Shown here: positions 25,661-36,468 of the stretch, one piece after another
How positions within the stretch are numbered: the stretch's first letter is position 1
Layout of the letters: each line of letters opens with the position of its first letter
NCBI RefSeq assembly: GCF_010389155.1
Contig: NC_057765.1
Span: 42,923,559 to 42,987,558, forward strand
Direction: 5' to 3'
DNA length: 64,000 nucleotides
Source: Erigeron canadensis
Taxonomy: Eukaryota > Streptophyta > Magnoliopsida > Asterales > Asteraceae
Notes under the pieces: generated by a model
Database searches by the model: none
Told to the model about the DNA's origin: nothing
Seen by the model: only the letters and a program-made list of their open reading frames with translations
Translations under genes and position numbers: made by a program

Positions 25661-25920
25661 TGAATGGTTTTATTTGTTGTGTCTGTGTTTCTGATAGAGA
25701 AGGATCGAGACAGAGAGGCGTGGATCGAAATAGAGGGGGTTTTTCGATTGATCAAGAATCGATATAGAGAAGGATTGAGACAGAGATAGGGTTTATTTGT
25801 TGTGTTTGTGTGTTTTTGATTGAGAAAGATCGACCTAGAGAGGGTTTTTCCCAGTAAGTTAGGAGGGTATTTTAGTAATATCAGGTTCTTACTCCCTTAA
25901 AGCCAGTAAGGGAGTATAGA

Positions 25921-27772
25921 TATTACTTTAAGTCTCAACAATCAAAATGGGTTTTAAAATTTGACCAGCCCATTTGATTTGGAGCGTTTTATGGGCTTTA
26001 AGAGAAATACATTAACTAGCCCAAACATAGTGAGGGCCCTCCCAAGTCCCAACATCTATATCTACCACGTTTTTCCATATTACGGTATCACCACGTTATG
26101 ATGAAGATTCAAAATTGTCCAAAACTCCAGATCAATGAAAAAACATTATTAAATACGTAAACTGTTTGAGTTAATATTAGATTAATCTCATTTGATATTA
26201 ACCCTCCGACTTAAATTAGCTTCCAGCCTTTTGAAGGAACATTGTTTCTAGATATTGCCCTTAGGTAGCTCGTCGCATCACATGTAACTTATTTTTGGTG
26301 TTGGTTGTGGTAGAGTTAGACAGATTGTATGAATCAGTGAAGCACACATTATAGTAATTTCCAAAATACACAATTGTTTTGGTTACAACACCAAAAAAAA
26401 AAAAAAACTAAGACCCGCCTTTTCTGGATTATACTAATAGAATTTATATATCTTTATTCAAATCACCCAATGTGGGGTTAATTTGCCCACTTGGTTTAAA
26501 ATCTGTCTCTTGATATATAAGCATGAGGATCAATTCTTGTCATAAACATCGTATTAAGAATAATCGAGGGAGTAATGCAGGTGTTGTAACAACTTTACCG
26601 TTACAATATATGAATTAGCTTTTAAAACTTACAAGTAATATATAGACATCTTTAGAATGTGCATAAAAACCATGGCTCAATTAGTCATTCTCTATTTTAT
26701 CATCGTATTTGATTATAGAGTTTTTTGTTTGAACCACGTTAATATGACCGTCACTGATCGTTTATCATTCGTAATATGATAATTGATGATAACTGAAATC
26801 CCTATGTCTACTAACTATACGATGTACGTATTTACTCTTAAAGACATATTATATGGTTTCCCATTAGATGATTGGAACTACGGGGACTTATATTGCACAT
26901 ACTAAACACCAGGGGTTAAGTTGTAAATGTTCTCTCTATAAATAGAGAGTCATGTACAACATTCTTAACCCTAATCTTCCATCTAATTCTTGTGTGTGTT
27001 TCTCTTCTAAATTCTCAATCTCATCTTAATACAATCATCTCGTTTTGGGAACCCAAAACCTATGGCAAACATTATTGCTCTTAGAAGGTCCACTAGATCG
27101 TCAGGTACACATTATTATTATCATCATGTTTTCATTATGTTTACAATACGAATTATATTAATTACAACATTTTTCTTTAATGATGTAAATTACTTGTGAA
27201 TATAAGGAGGTTTAACTTACGTTATTTTAACCGGATTCGTGTTAAAGAACTCCTTCGCTAAATAGATCTCCAATTTAAACCTCTCATGAGCAACCCATAT
27301 TATTACTCAAAAATTTGGAGGGGAAACTCACCCCAGACCCAATATATAGGTGGAAATTGAATACCCGTGACCACCCCCAAATATATATTTTGTGAGGAAA
27401 CTGATCGGCCTTCTCGCCACTAAACTATTGGAGATGGTTTCGTATTTTACTATGTAACTAACCTCAGTCTTTATTATTATCACATTTATTTGTGTTTCTG
27501 ATTGTCTATATCAACGGTCATTCATGACATTCGGTTTTAGAATTTTCTTGTTCGAAATCATGAAAAGTAGGATCCCCACATGAAGAACAATAAATCAACT
27601 TCACCAGCTTCTTCTATTAAATTATAATAATGATTGTATATATATTGTAAAATGATATGTTATAAGACTGATCAATTATTGTGGTCCGCGGTGTAATAAA
27701 TTTGTGATGCATGCGGGAGTACGACTACGACTACATAGTCGTGTTTGATTTTGGATTTATATGCATAATATA
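25921..27772. other. Intergenic region with a possible orphan first exon
   Basis: Site II-like TGGGCT/AGCCCA motifs lie at 25960-26030. A TATA box CTATAAATAG lies at 26937-26946. A CT-rich leader then leads to an ATG at 27063 followed by a GTACAC donor at 27106. No downstream exon could be found (see the finding). Confidence 0.4.
27063..27105 (+). pseudogene. Possible orphan first exon (mitochondrial-presequence-like)
   Basis: ATG at 27063 opens MANIIALRRSTRSS, a short Arg/Ser-rich sequence without acidic residues that resembles a mitochondrial presequence, and it ends at a GTACAC donor. A TATA box and a CT-rich leader precede it. No following exon was recognised, so it may be a gene fragment or chance. 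Confidence 0.25.
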
Positions 27773-28071
27773 TCTCTATATAATTAAGAGAGAATATGTT
27801 TTTCCTTAAGTGACACTTCTCTTTTTGTGTGTCAACTAGTTATTTTTTAAAAAATGATGATGTCATAACAATTATCTTTTATTTAATATACCCGGTCTGA
27901 CTGATAATATTAAGACAAAAAGAGATGATGATACTGTTTTTGAAAAGTGACATATAATCGTTTAAAAAAAATTAGATAATTACATTTTAATTTATATTGG
28001 ACTTAGGCTAAAAAAGACATAAATCATAAATCAATTAGAAAATAATTTAAACTTTAAATTGGATGTTGTTA
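27773..28071 (+). mobile_element. Helitron 5' end fragment
   Basis: Starts TCTCTATATAATTAAGAGAG after a host A, a typical Helitron 5' terminus. No 3' end of its own is visible before the next Helitron starts at 28072. It may be truncated, or may host the next element. Confidence 0.4.
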
Positions 28072-28477
28072 TCTTTATATATAATAAAGAATGATTGTTT
28101 TTTAAAAGTATTTTTTGGAAAGATTATAATATGTCAAGATCACACATTTTTTTAAAAGTTTTTTCTTTTATTTATGATGTCATATTTGACCAAAAAAAAA
28201 GAAAAAAAACCTCACTTAATGCTTATTTAAAATTCCTAATATTTTATTTGAAACAAATATTTTTTAATTTTTTTCTATATAATATAATGGAATGTTTTTT
28301 TATACTTTGTTAACACAACAGATACTCTTATTTTACATATCATTGTCTTAATCGATTCACTATCTTCATATCAAGATATAATATATCGATATTAAAATTT
28401 ACATACATTGTTTTTACATTTTTCGCTTTTAAAATTTTAATTATATTGTCCGGGTTGAACCCGGGTTGTTTAGCTAG
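28072..28477 (+). mobile_element. Non-autonomous Helitron with hairpin and CTAG end
   Basis: Starts TCTTTATATATAATAAAG after A (28071) and ends CTAG at 28474-28477 before T. A perfect hairpin CCGGGTTGAACCCGG at 28450-28464 lies 9 bp before the end, the textbook Helitron terminus. It is 406 bp and non-coding. Confidence 0.8.
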
Positions 28478-29167
28478 TAAATTAAGAAAATAAATAATAA
28501 ATAATTTATATAAATAAGTCTAATAATGACAAGTAAGCATTATTTAAAAAATAATATTTCATAAAATTTTTTTTATTTATATAAGAGATATATTCCTAAA
28601 ATTATTCCTAAATATATTCATTAATGACATTTGTCATGATTCTAGATAAGAAAGAATATGTGGACCCTTTCGTAAGTACTCGTATAGTCGTATTAGATTT
28701 CAAAAAAAAGCGTGTCAAACAGATTCAAGTAGATACGAATATGTCAACAAAGAATTGTTACTTTTGATACTTTTATGAACAGTTAATATAGGGAGATGTT
28801 TTAGACATACAAGATACAACATACGTTATCAATGTTAATTTACTAGTATAGTATATGGAACATAGACCCACTAACTACTTCATTTTTTTTTAAACTGCCA
28901 ATTTTTATATTTTATTAAAAGAAAATAAATGAAAAACCTTTGGCAAAATATCAAAAGATTACATTAAAAGACTTAGACTAATAATCCGGACCAACTACTT
29001 CATGGTTGTGTTAAAATGATGGTGTTCGTTTATAACTCGTTCTGTTTCGTTTTACTTTTAGTTTATTTGAGATTTAGTGTAATAAATAATAGTACATGTA
29101 CAATTTGATGATAAGTAGACAAACTGTCGACATTGGAGAAGATTTTTCACGTTTTTCTTTCTCTTTT

Positions 29168-29599
29168 TCTATTATTATTTTATAAGGCATTTTGCCCATT
29201 TTTTTTTTAAAAGATGATTTAATTTGAACTATCCAAAATACCCTTATTCTTTATTCACTAATTTAAACATCTTTACCTAATATACCTATAATAACCTGTT
29301 TTTTCTCTTTTCAAATCTCAACCACTCATTTTTTTTCCTCTCATCTATAAATCATTTTATTCCTCTAATTCATTCAAAAAAATTTATCTCAAAAACCTTA
29401 TATCGATAAGTTATAAAAATTGTTTGGATGTTCTTAAATTTCCATGTTCTTTCATTAGAAATGTCATTCGATATAATTTCGACGAATTTTAAATCCGAGG
29501 GCGAAACCCATACAACTAAGACATTTGGCTATTATATTTTATGACTTAATCTATCACCCCTACTGTCTCACTGTCGTAACGTGCGAGCACTATCTCTCG
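29168..29599 (+). mobile_element. Non-autonomous Helitron (copy B)
   Basis: The same family as the copies at 11424-11855 and 48856-49249: shared middle (ATGTCATTCGATATA, TTTATCTCAAAAACC) and 3' end CGTAACGTGCGAGC...CTCG at 29596-29599 before T. The 5' edge is decayed, so the start is approximate. Confidence 0.6.
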
Positions 29600-29795
29600 T
29601 AATAAAGAAAGTGGATTTTAGTTTTTGACATTGGAAATGCCAAAGAATTAAAAAAAAAAAAAGAAATTCATAAAGATTACCGCCATATATAGCTAGATAG
29701 TTTATGAAAGTATCTTCCTTTATTATTATTGTACTAATAACGACTAATTAAATAAAATTAAAATACACTTGTGCACGATTAACTGGTCACGAGCC

Positions 29796-30229
29796 CAATG
29801 TTTTAAATACCGGTATATACAGGTCGGTATTATCGGTATCGGAGGATACTCCGGTATTTTAAGCTCGATATTTTTCCGGTATTTTCACTATTCAATATCG
29901 GTCGATATTTTTCAGTATTACCGTTCCGGTATTTTTTTTTTAATTTTTTAAAAAAATATTTTTATGATACATTAATATAATATTTTGTTATTTGTGAAAT
30001 TTTTTAAACTTATAAAAATACCTTTTTGGTATTATTTTTTTGGTGGATTATAATTATATTTTAACTATTTTCATTAAATTGTAACAAGTTTTGCAAGAAT
30101 TTTATGAATCAAAATAAAATAATTTAAAATAGTCGTACCGGCCGGTATTTTCGGTAATACCAATAACACCGTAATAACGGAAAAATTTTTCACATCGATA
30201 TAACTAAAATACCGGTTTTTAAAATATTG
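29796..30229. mobile_element. hAT-type MITE with 8-bp target duplication
   Basis: Flanked by identical CACGAGCC at 29788-29795 and 30230-30237. The terminal inverted repeats read CAATGTTTTAAATACCGGT on the left and CAATATTTTAAAAACCGGT on the right. The interior repeats CCGGTATTTT-like motifs many times. An 8-bp duplication is diagnostic for the hAT superfamily. It is 434 bp with no coding capacity. Confidence 0.88.
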
Positions 30230-30237
30230 CACGAGCC

Positions 30238-30518
30238 TTTCCCATATCCTCTTTGTGATACGATAAAAATAATTAATGATTAATAAGTTATTTGGCACTT
30301 ACGATACAATTTTTTTGGCACGTAGGGCAATATTGATTTTCACTTTTATAATCTCATTTCATCTTTCCATTCATTTTAAAATTTTAATCTTACCTTTAAG
30401 TCTAATTATATGCATACGACAATCTATCAATTAGTTTCTATCAAATGAATCCAATCATCCATGATAAATTAATAAGAAAGTAAAATTCTACTTTTAATGT
30501 TAGGTGCATACCTCAGTT
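30238..30518. other. AT-rich spacer
   Basis: No gene or element was recognised between the hAT MITE and the SINE. Confidence 0.6.
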
Positions 30519-30533
30519 TTCATTAAAGTTATC

Positions 30534-30786
30534 TTTTTTTTTATTTATTTTAATGTTCATGTAATGGGACGGTTAGCCGTTACATCCATACGGGCAGACA
30601 ATTATTAGCGACCGATCCACGAAGTCAGGGACCACAGGCGAAGAAAAATCCACCAATATAACCGCTATAGAAGCCACGATGTTAAATTGGAGGTAAAACC
30701 TCATCTGCTCAGACTCAAACTCTGATCTCCCATAAACATCATTCGAAATGCTATTCGAAATGCTGCAGAGGTTTTAACCCATTGGC
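30534..30786 (-). mobile_element. tRNA-derived SINE with 15-bp target duplication
   Basis: Flanked by ttcattaaagttatc (30519-30533) and ttcattaaagctaac (30787-30801). The element reads on the minus strand: box A-like AGCCAATGGGTTAAAACC at the start, box B-like GAGTTTGAGTC, a GC-rich body and an A-rich tail at the 30534 side. Confidence 0.75.
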
Positions 30787-30801
30787 TTCATTAAAGCTAA
30801 C

Positions 30802-32377
30802 TTAAGAGAGATATCTTGGTAAGTTTCATTTCTTCAAAGTGGGAGACATAAGAGGGTATATTTGTAATTGCATTGAAGGTATTGTCAATCAATACAAAAG
30901 GTTGATTGGTTTGGAAACAAAATCATATTATTCCATTTTTCTCAATATATTCTATAGCCTATTACTTCGGCAGTTGTCATAAACCAATTATCGGTTCAAT
31001 TATTTTATAGACAAAAGAAGAACAAGATATCATTATTATACACGATCGACGATCACATAGCAAAAAAATTTATATGAGAACTATTTAAATATTTAAGTTA
31101 GAAAAGCTATGAAAGCCTTTATATTATGAGCAAAAAAGAAAAAAAACACATTTTTTTTTCTTCTCATATAATATAACTTTTTCATGTTTTCATATATGAA
31201 TAAAGTCATTTATATATGATTTAGTTTAGATCGTGGATAAATAAAAATTTTATTGATAAAACCTTTTCGATTGTAGCCAATATCTTATTATGAATAATTC
31301 CAGCAATTTAAGGAGAAAAAGAAACATTTACTTATTACAGAGATGGTGCGATTTGACTTTTTTGGACTCTTAGATTTTACGGGATACATAATTTTAAAGT
31401 TATGAAGTTTCTCGTAAATGAAAAGGTTTTCAAAAGAACCTTCCCCAGACTACACATCTATTATTATTATATGTGTAAAGCATCGTTTATTTCGGCTTGT
31501 TTACATATCTAATTTCTAAGAGAAATGGTGCATTAACAAAATAATTATAAACAAAAGTTTATAAATCTGTGTGTCAACAAGGAGAGAAAAACATGCATGA
31601 AAGAGAAACAAAATATTAATGTAATTAATTGGTACACAATTAAATTTGCTTTTAACAAATTACATATGTTTGTCATTGTAACATTTCTTAGTATCAAATA
31701 TAAATTTTACTACATAATCTACACTATATATATATATTTTTAATACGGTGATATTATATTGTTAAGTGTATATATATATATGATATATCTATAATTTCAT
31801 TACAAATCACAAGTTATTAACTACTAGATAGAATCGTATTCACTAAATGTGCGAATTTAAGTTTATCGTCGATTCCATGCGTGGTGGGCTGTTGATATAT
31901 ATATTTACGAGGGTCTTTTTTATCCGCACCATGTGCGGCTATTTCAAATAGATGTTTAAAAAAGTGAGTTTTTGATTGTATATTATTATATTTGACAAAT
32001 TATAAATTATAAGAATTAATATTGTGTTCGACTAATAAATAACTCAATAATTACAACATCATTATATAGATCTAATTTTATTTGAAAGATGCACTATTTG
32101 TTATACGTATTTTATCATAAAGTTTATAGAGAGAAAAAATATCCAATATGCAATGAAATCTATAAAATTATTATTGTACTATGACCTTAAAATAACTAAA
32201 TACTTAATCAAATCATATTATATTGTTATGAGATACACGTCCAAATCAAAATATTAATATATTTAATTAGCCATCTGTTTTTTGATAAGATTTGATTCGA
32301 TAAATATGAAATAAATTTGACTTTTATTTTATTTTGGGTATATATATATAGAGGTTAGTTATTATAAAATAACTATT
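30802..32377. other. AT-rich intergenic region left of the Copia element
   Basis: No coding sequence was found. Bases 32245-32345 match the repeat modules arrayed at 48.3-48.85 kb (GATAAGATTTGATTCGATAA and neighbours), so this is a single outlying copy of that repeat. Confidence 0.6.
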
Positions 32378-32382
32378 AACCT

Positions 32383-33042
32383 TGTTAAGTCTGGGATTCG
32401 CTGAAGGAGACTTGACAATCTGACACACGTCGTCAGCAAGTCTCTAGCAAGTCATCAGCAGATGAAGAGACTTGTTCAGCGGGATGCATGCTGATCTAAG
32501 TTTGTCATGGCGGGAAATATTCAAACTACATGAAGACAAAAAGTCACGTGGTGGTTAACCAATTGTAATTTACCCTGAATGGTAATGTACATGTTGGGAC
32601 CAAAGCAAGGGTTCTCTCTCTCTTACCCGATTTGGTATAGAAGACAATGGGCACATGATTTAAGTACCATGAGCCAATTGGAAGTCGACAACCACCATCA
32701 AGTCACAATCAAAGCAGGCTGTGTTGCTCCAAGTCTTCCCCTATATAAAGCAACACAGCCACATTGTATTAAGTGCTTCTTCTTGTCATCTTAAAAGTGT
32801 GTGTCACTTGTAATCGTCTAAGTTTTTCTTGTCTATTTAAAACTTAGAAATTATCTTTGTTGTTTTGTATTCTTGTAAGTCAAGTGTAAGATCAACCATG
32901 TATTCATCGTTTAATCAATGATACATATAATTATCCTTGCATTGATTTATTGAACTTTACATTGTTCTTGTTATTTACTTGCTTGCGTACTTTCTTTCTT
33001 GTATACTTAATAAAACATAAGTTGAGCATTCGTGGACCATCA
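32383..33042 (+). repeat. 5' LTR of the Copia element
   Basis: 660 bp, starting TGTTAAGTCTGGG and ending CCATCA. It contains the TATA box and the inverted repeat described separately. The open frame at 32579-32794 inside it is not protein-like. Confidence 0.95.
32717..32760 (+). promoter_or_regulatory. LTR TATA box enclosed by a 12-bp inverted repeat
   Basis: CTATATAAA at 32741-32749 lies between GGCTGTGTTGCT (32717-32728) and its exact reverse complement AGCAACACAGCC (32749-32760). The same structure is intact in the 3' LTR at 45090-45133. Transcription would start about 30 bp after the TATA. Confidence 0.8.
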
Positions 33043-33044
33043 AG

Positions 33045-33057
33045 TGGTATCAGAGCC
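33045..33057 (+). other. Primer-binding site (initiator Met tRNA)
   Basis: TGGTATCAGAGCC, two bases after the 5' LTR, is complementary to the 3' end of plant initiator methionine tRNA and is the standard Copia primer site. Confidence 0.93.
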
Positions 33058-33158
33058 ACCGTTCCTAAATCATTGGAACAAGATCTGTTTGCCTTCTTTT
33101 GTTTATATTTAAAATTTCTGTTCTTTAATTCCTCTCAAATTTCTTTTTAACAAGAACC

Positions 33159-36100
33159 ATGTCTTCTGTTCCAGCCTTGTGAACACACGTGACTTTGGTT
33201 ACGTGTCGACACCTCCTAAGTTCGAGCCCAAAGATTTTGGTTCTTGGAAGGAGATGATGCTTCTACACATCGCTGGTGTGGAACCCTATTTAATGACCAT
33301 ATTAACTGAGGGTCCATACGTACCGATGTATGTCCAAAGGACTCCAGGAGCTACACCTGAAGCTCCTGAAATAGTCACTGACCTGGTTAAACCAGAGGTC
33401 CAATGGACAGATGAAGAAAGAAAGCTGGTAAATCTTGATGCTAGACTTAAAAACATGATTATAGTTACTCTTCCTACTGAAATCATGAAACTGGTCATCA
33501 AGTATCCCTCTTCAAAGGAAGTATGGGATAGACTTGTCAGCACCTATGAAGGTTCTGCTGACCTCATTAAAATCAAGAAAATTGATTTGAAAAGAGCTTA
33601 TGAAAATTTCTTCTCCCTGCCCGATGAAAGTCTTGAGAGCACCTACACTCGCTTTAAAGGGTTGCTCAATGATATGACAAATGTTGGCATTACCCATGAT
33701 AACTTTGAGGTATGTCATAAATTCATTGATTCTCTTCCTCTTAAGTGGCAAAACTAAGACAAACTCTTCGTACAACGAAGAAAATCCAAGACTTTGATCT
33801 TGAAGAACTTTTTGGCACTCTTCAATTCGAAGAAAGAGCATTGCCTCAAAATATTCGAGCTTTTGCTGATGCCAAAAGACATGCTGGCTCTTCCTCTTCT
33901 TCAGTCAGCATCTCTCCTCATCCTATTTCTGACCCTATTGCTCTTTTTTCTACTGAGCCCATCGATCTCTATGATGGTGTCAGTACCTCTAATCTTCCAC
34001 CATCAATTCAGACTCTCATTAATGAGCTGGATGATGAAGAAAAAGAAGAAATGTTTAATGACTTCATGGGCTTTGCCCTAGTTGCCGGAAGAAAATACTC
34101 TAAAAGGTGGAATAATCGAAAAACTATTACTCCCCTCAAACCTCCTATTGACAAATCACAGGAAGAGTGCTGGAGGTGTGGCAGAAAAGGCCACTATCAG
34201 AAGGAGTGTAGAGTCTCCTTACCCAATCCTGCTGCCTCCAAAACTAATCCTTCCAAATCTGCTGATGAATATAGGAACAAATATTATCAGCTGAAGGCAA
34301 AGGTTGCTGAAACAGAGGATAAAGTTCCAACAAAAGGACTGATTGCTGAAGAACATGATTGGGCTGACTCAAATGATTCTGATGATGACGATTATGTTGA
34401 TGCCATGTGCCTTATGGCACTTTCTGACAGTGATGCTCTGACCAAGGATCAAGTCTCCTCTAGTCAGTGGGTAAACGTCACTGTTAAAAAGGTACACTCT
34501 CTTCTCTCTTCGTCTAATCAAGACAAGACCAAAATAATTGAGTCTTTGTCTTGTGATCTTCAGTTCGTAGAAAGTCTACGTGCTGAACTTCAATCTAAAC
34601 TTAACTCTGCTGGAATAGAGTTGAGTGAAAAATCTGAAAAACTTATGAAATTGAAAAATGTTCATGTTGAACTTCAATCTCATGAGTTGATGACTCAAAA
34701 ACTTCAACTTGAGAATGAATCTCTCAAGGCTGAAGTCTCTAATTTATAGAAGATTGTGACCTCCTGGTCAAAGGCTTCTAAATTTCATCATCAATGCTTG
34801 AGCGAACAAGTCCCTGCTCAAGTACAAGCGGTAATTGGTGGCAATTTTGATGTTGCTGCCTCCATTGCTGACTCCTTTAAAGATGATGTAAAGCCTGAAG
34901 TATCCATTCCTCCACCTTGTTCATCTTCCATCTCACTGGATGAAATGAAAAAGTGGTATTTTGTCAAGGGACAAAATGACTATCATGCTGAGATGGACAT
35001 CAAAGCTTCAGCATCTTCCAGTGTTTCCTCCTCTTTAAATGCTAAAAGTACTAGTCCTTCTACCAGCACTTTCAACATGTTCTCCCATCTCCCTATTGTT
35101 GGCATGATGCCACATGATGGGAGAGTTCAAAATTCTCCACCAAGAACCTTCAATGGAGATATCTCTAGTGATGGGTATGTACCCATTGCTCCTCAGCCTC
35201 TATCTTCAAAAGGTGCTGAGCCTTTTAAACGAAGCACCATTGCTGCTCCCTATGACTATGGTATCCCTCAGTAGGAGCATCATGTCTGTCAGCAACTTTC
35301 TGGTGCTAAATCTTCTCAACTTGAACCTTCTCATACAAATTCTATGTCAGAACAAGTATACAGAAGGGTCAGGTTCGCTGATGAAAGACAACAGCAAGTA
35401 CCTCCCACAAAGGGTGTACATGCTGATGCTGTATCTCAATCTATGCCCTCAAAATCAAATCTAAGGCATGTTACTCCAAAAAGGGGAAGACAGCCTTCTC
35501 AAAATAGGCCTATAACTCCTCAACAAGGATATTTGTCTCATCAGCAAATAAGGTCTATCACTCCTCAAAGAGGACATATGCCCTCTCAGCACTGTCAATC
35601 CTCTATTTCCAACAAGGAGTATCTACCTCATAGGCAAATGAGGTCTATCACTCCAAAACGTCTAGTCAGATCCACAACTTTTATTCGTGAAAATCTGCCT
35701 CAGTAGGGTTCCTCCTTTTCTCATTCTGCTGGGAAGCAAGCATGGTCCATGATTAGAGGACATCAGCCTCCTCAAAATCATCATGGTGAGTCCATACTTG
35801 GCCCTGTTCCTCAAATGCCCCCTCCTAAGCTTAGACAAAGGAATAAATCCAAGTCTAAGCAAAAGAGCAAGGCTTCCTCTTCCTCATCTCCTCAAATAAA
35901 TGAACTCACTCAGCGAGTGAATGATCTTTCATCTCAACTGAGGGATTTTCTCATACAAAGTCAAGGCAATTCCTCTGACAATAAATGTTATCTCTGTAGC
36001 AGCAGAGGACATGTTGCTTCTGAATGTGTTCTATTCTGTCCAAAAGATGCTCCAGCAGTTATATGTGAACCTAAAATCCCCACCGCTGCTGAAACGTCTT

Positions 36101-36468
36101 CCTCTTCTAACAGGATCAGTGAGAACCTCTCTACTGAACCAGTTATCAGTGACTCCTCCTCTGTCACAAATTCAAGTATTGCTAACTACATTGCTGCTCA
36201 GCGCATTGAAATTCCCCATTCTCAAAGGGTTGTTTCAAATGCTTGGGGGCAACCCTCAATGCTGGTTGAATTCAGTGCTCCTGATGTTGTGAGCAACTTT
36301 GCTTACTTTCATAGTAATGAAACCAGCATTCTGCCCACAAGTGAAGAAAATCCTATCCCTGTCTCTGTGGGAAATCACCTTACTCTGGTGGAGGCTCTCT
36401 CTGTAGAGCCAACTTCCTCCACTGAAGTACCTCCAGAAAATCCTGCTGACATAGGTTTGGATGAATAA
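33159..36468 (+). pseudogene. gag: Copia gag, broken
   Basis: A long capsid-type protein. The first ~190 codons form a UBN2/Copia gag domain (SWKEMMLLHIAG, SSKEVWDRLVSTYEGS). A CCHC knuckle CWRCGRKGHYQKEC lies at 34168-34209 and a second, CYLCSSRGHVASEC, at 35986-36027. Between them are an acidic/coiled-coil stretch and a basic region with imperfect repeats around ITPQRG (35460-35680). Breaks: the ATG at 33159 meets a TGA after seven codons, out of frame with the domain; a 1-base loss near 33752; and in-frame TAG codons at 34747, 35272 and 35704. The frame ends TAA at 36466, overlapping the pol start by eight bases. Two widely spaced knuckles and the great length fit Sirevirus gag. It is not translatable as one product without recoding. 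Confidence 0.85.

Larger units (their letters stand above)
23625..25920 (-). mobile_element. 2.3 kb Helitron carrying a decayed helicase end
   Basis: On the minus strand it starts TCTATACTCCCTTACTGGC at 25920 and ends CTAG at 23625, inserted between A (25921) and T (23624). CGCTGCAACGCGTGGGTAC lies just before the 3' end. The interior holds remnants of a Helitron helicase (see 24396-24600) and exon-like pieces. It therefore looks like a deletion derivative of an autonomous element. Pairing these particular ends is inferred, because no other compatible end lies between them. Confidence 0.55.

Noticed and set aside
32579..32794. 71-codon frame repeated in both LTRs (also 44952-45167)
   Set aside because: It is LTR sequence spanning the promoter; repetition comes from the LTRs, not from a gene family.
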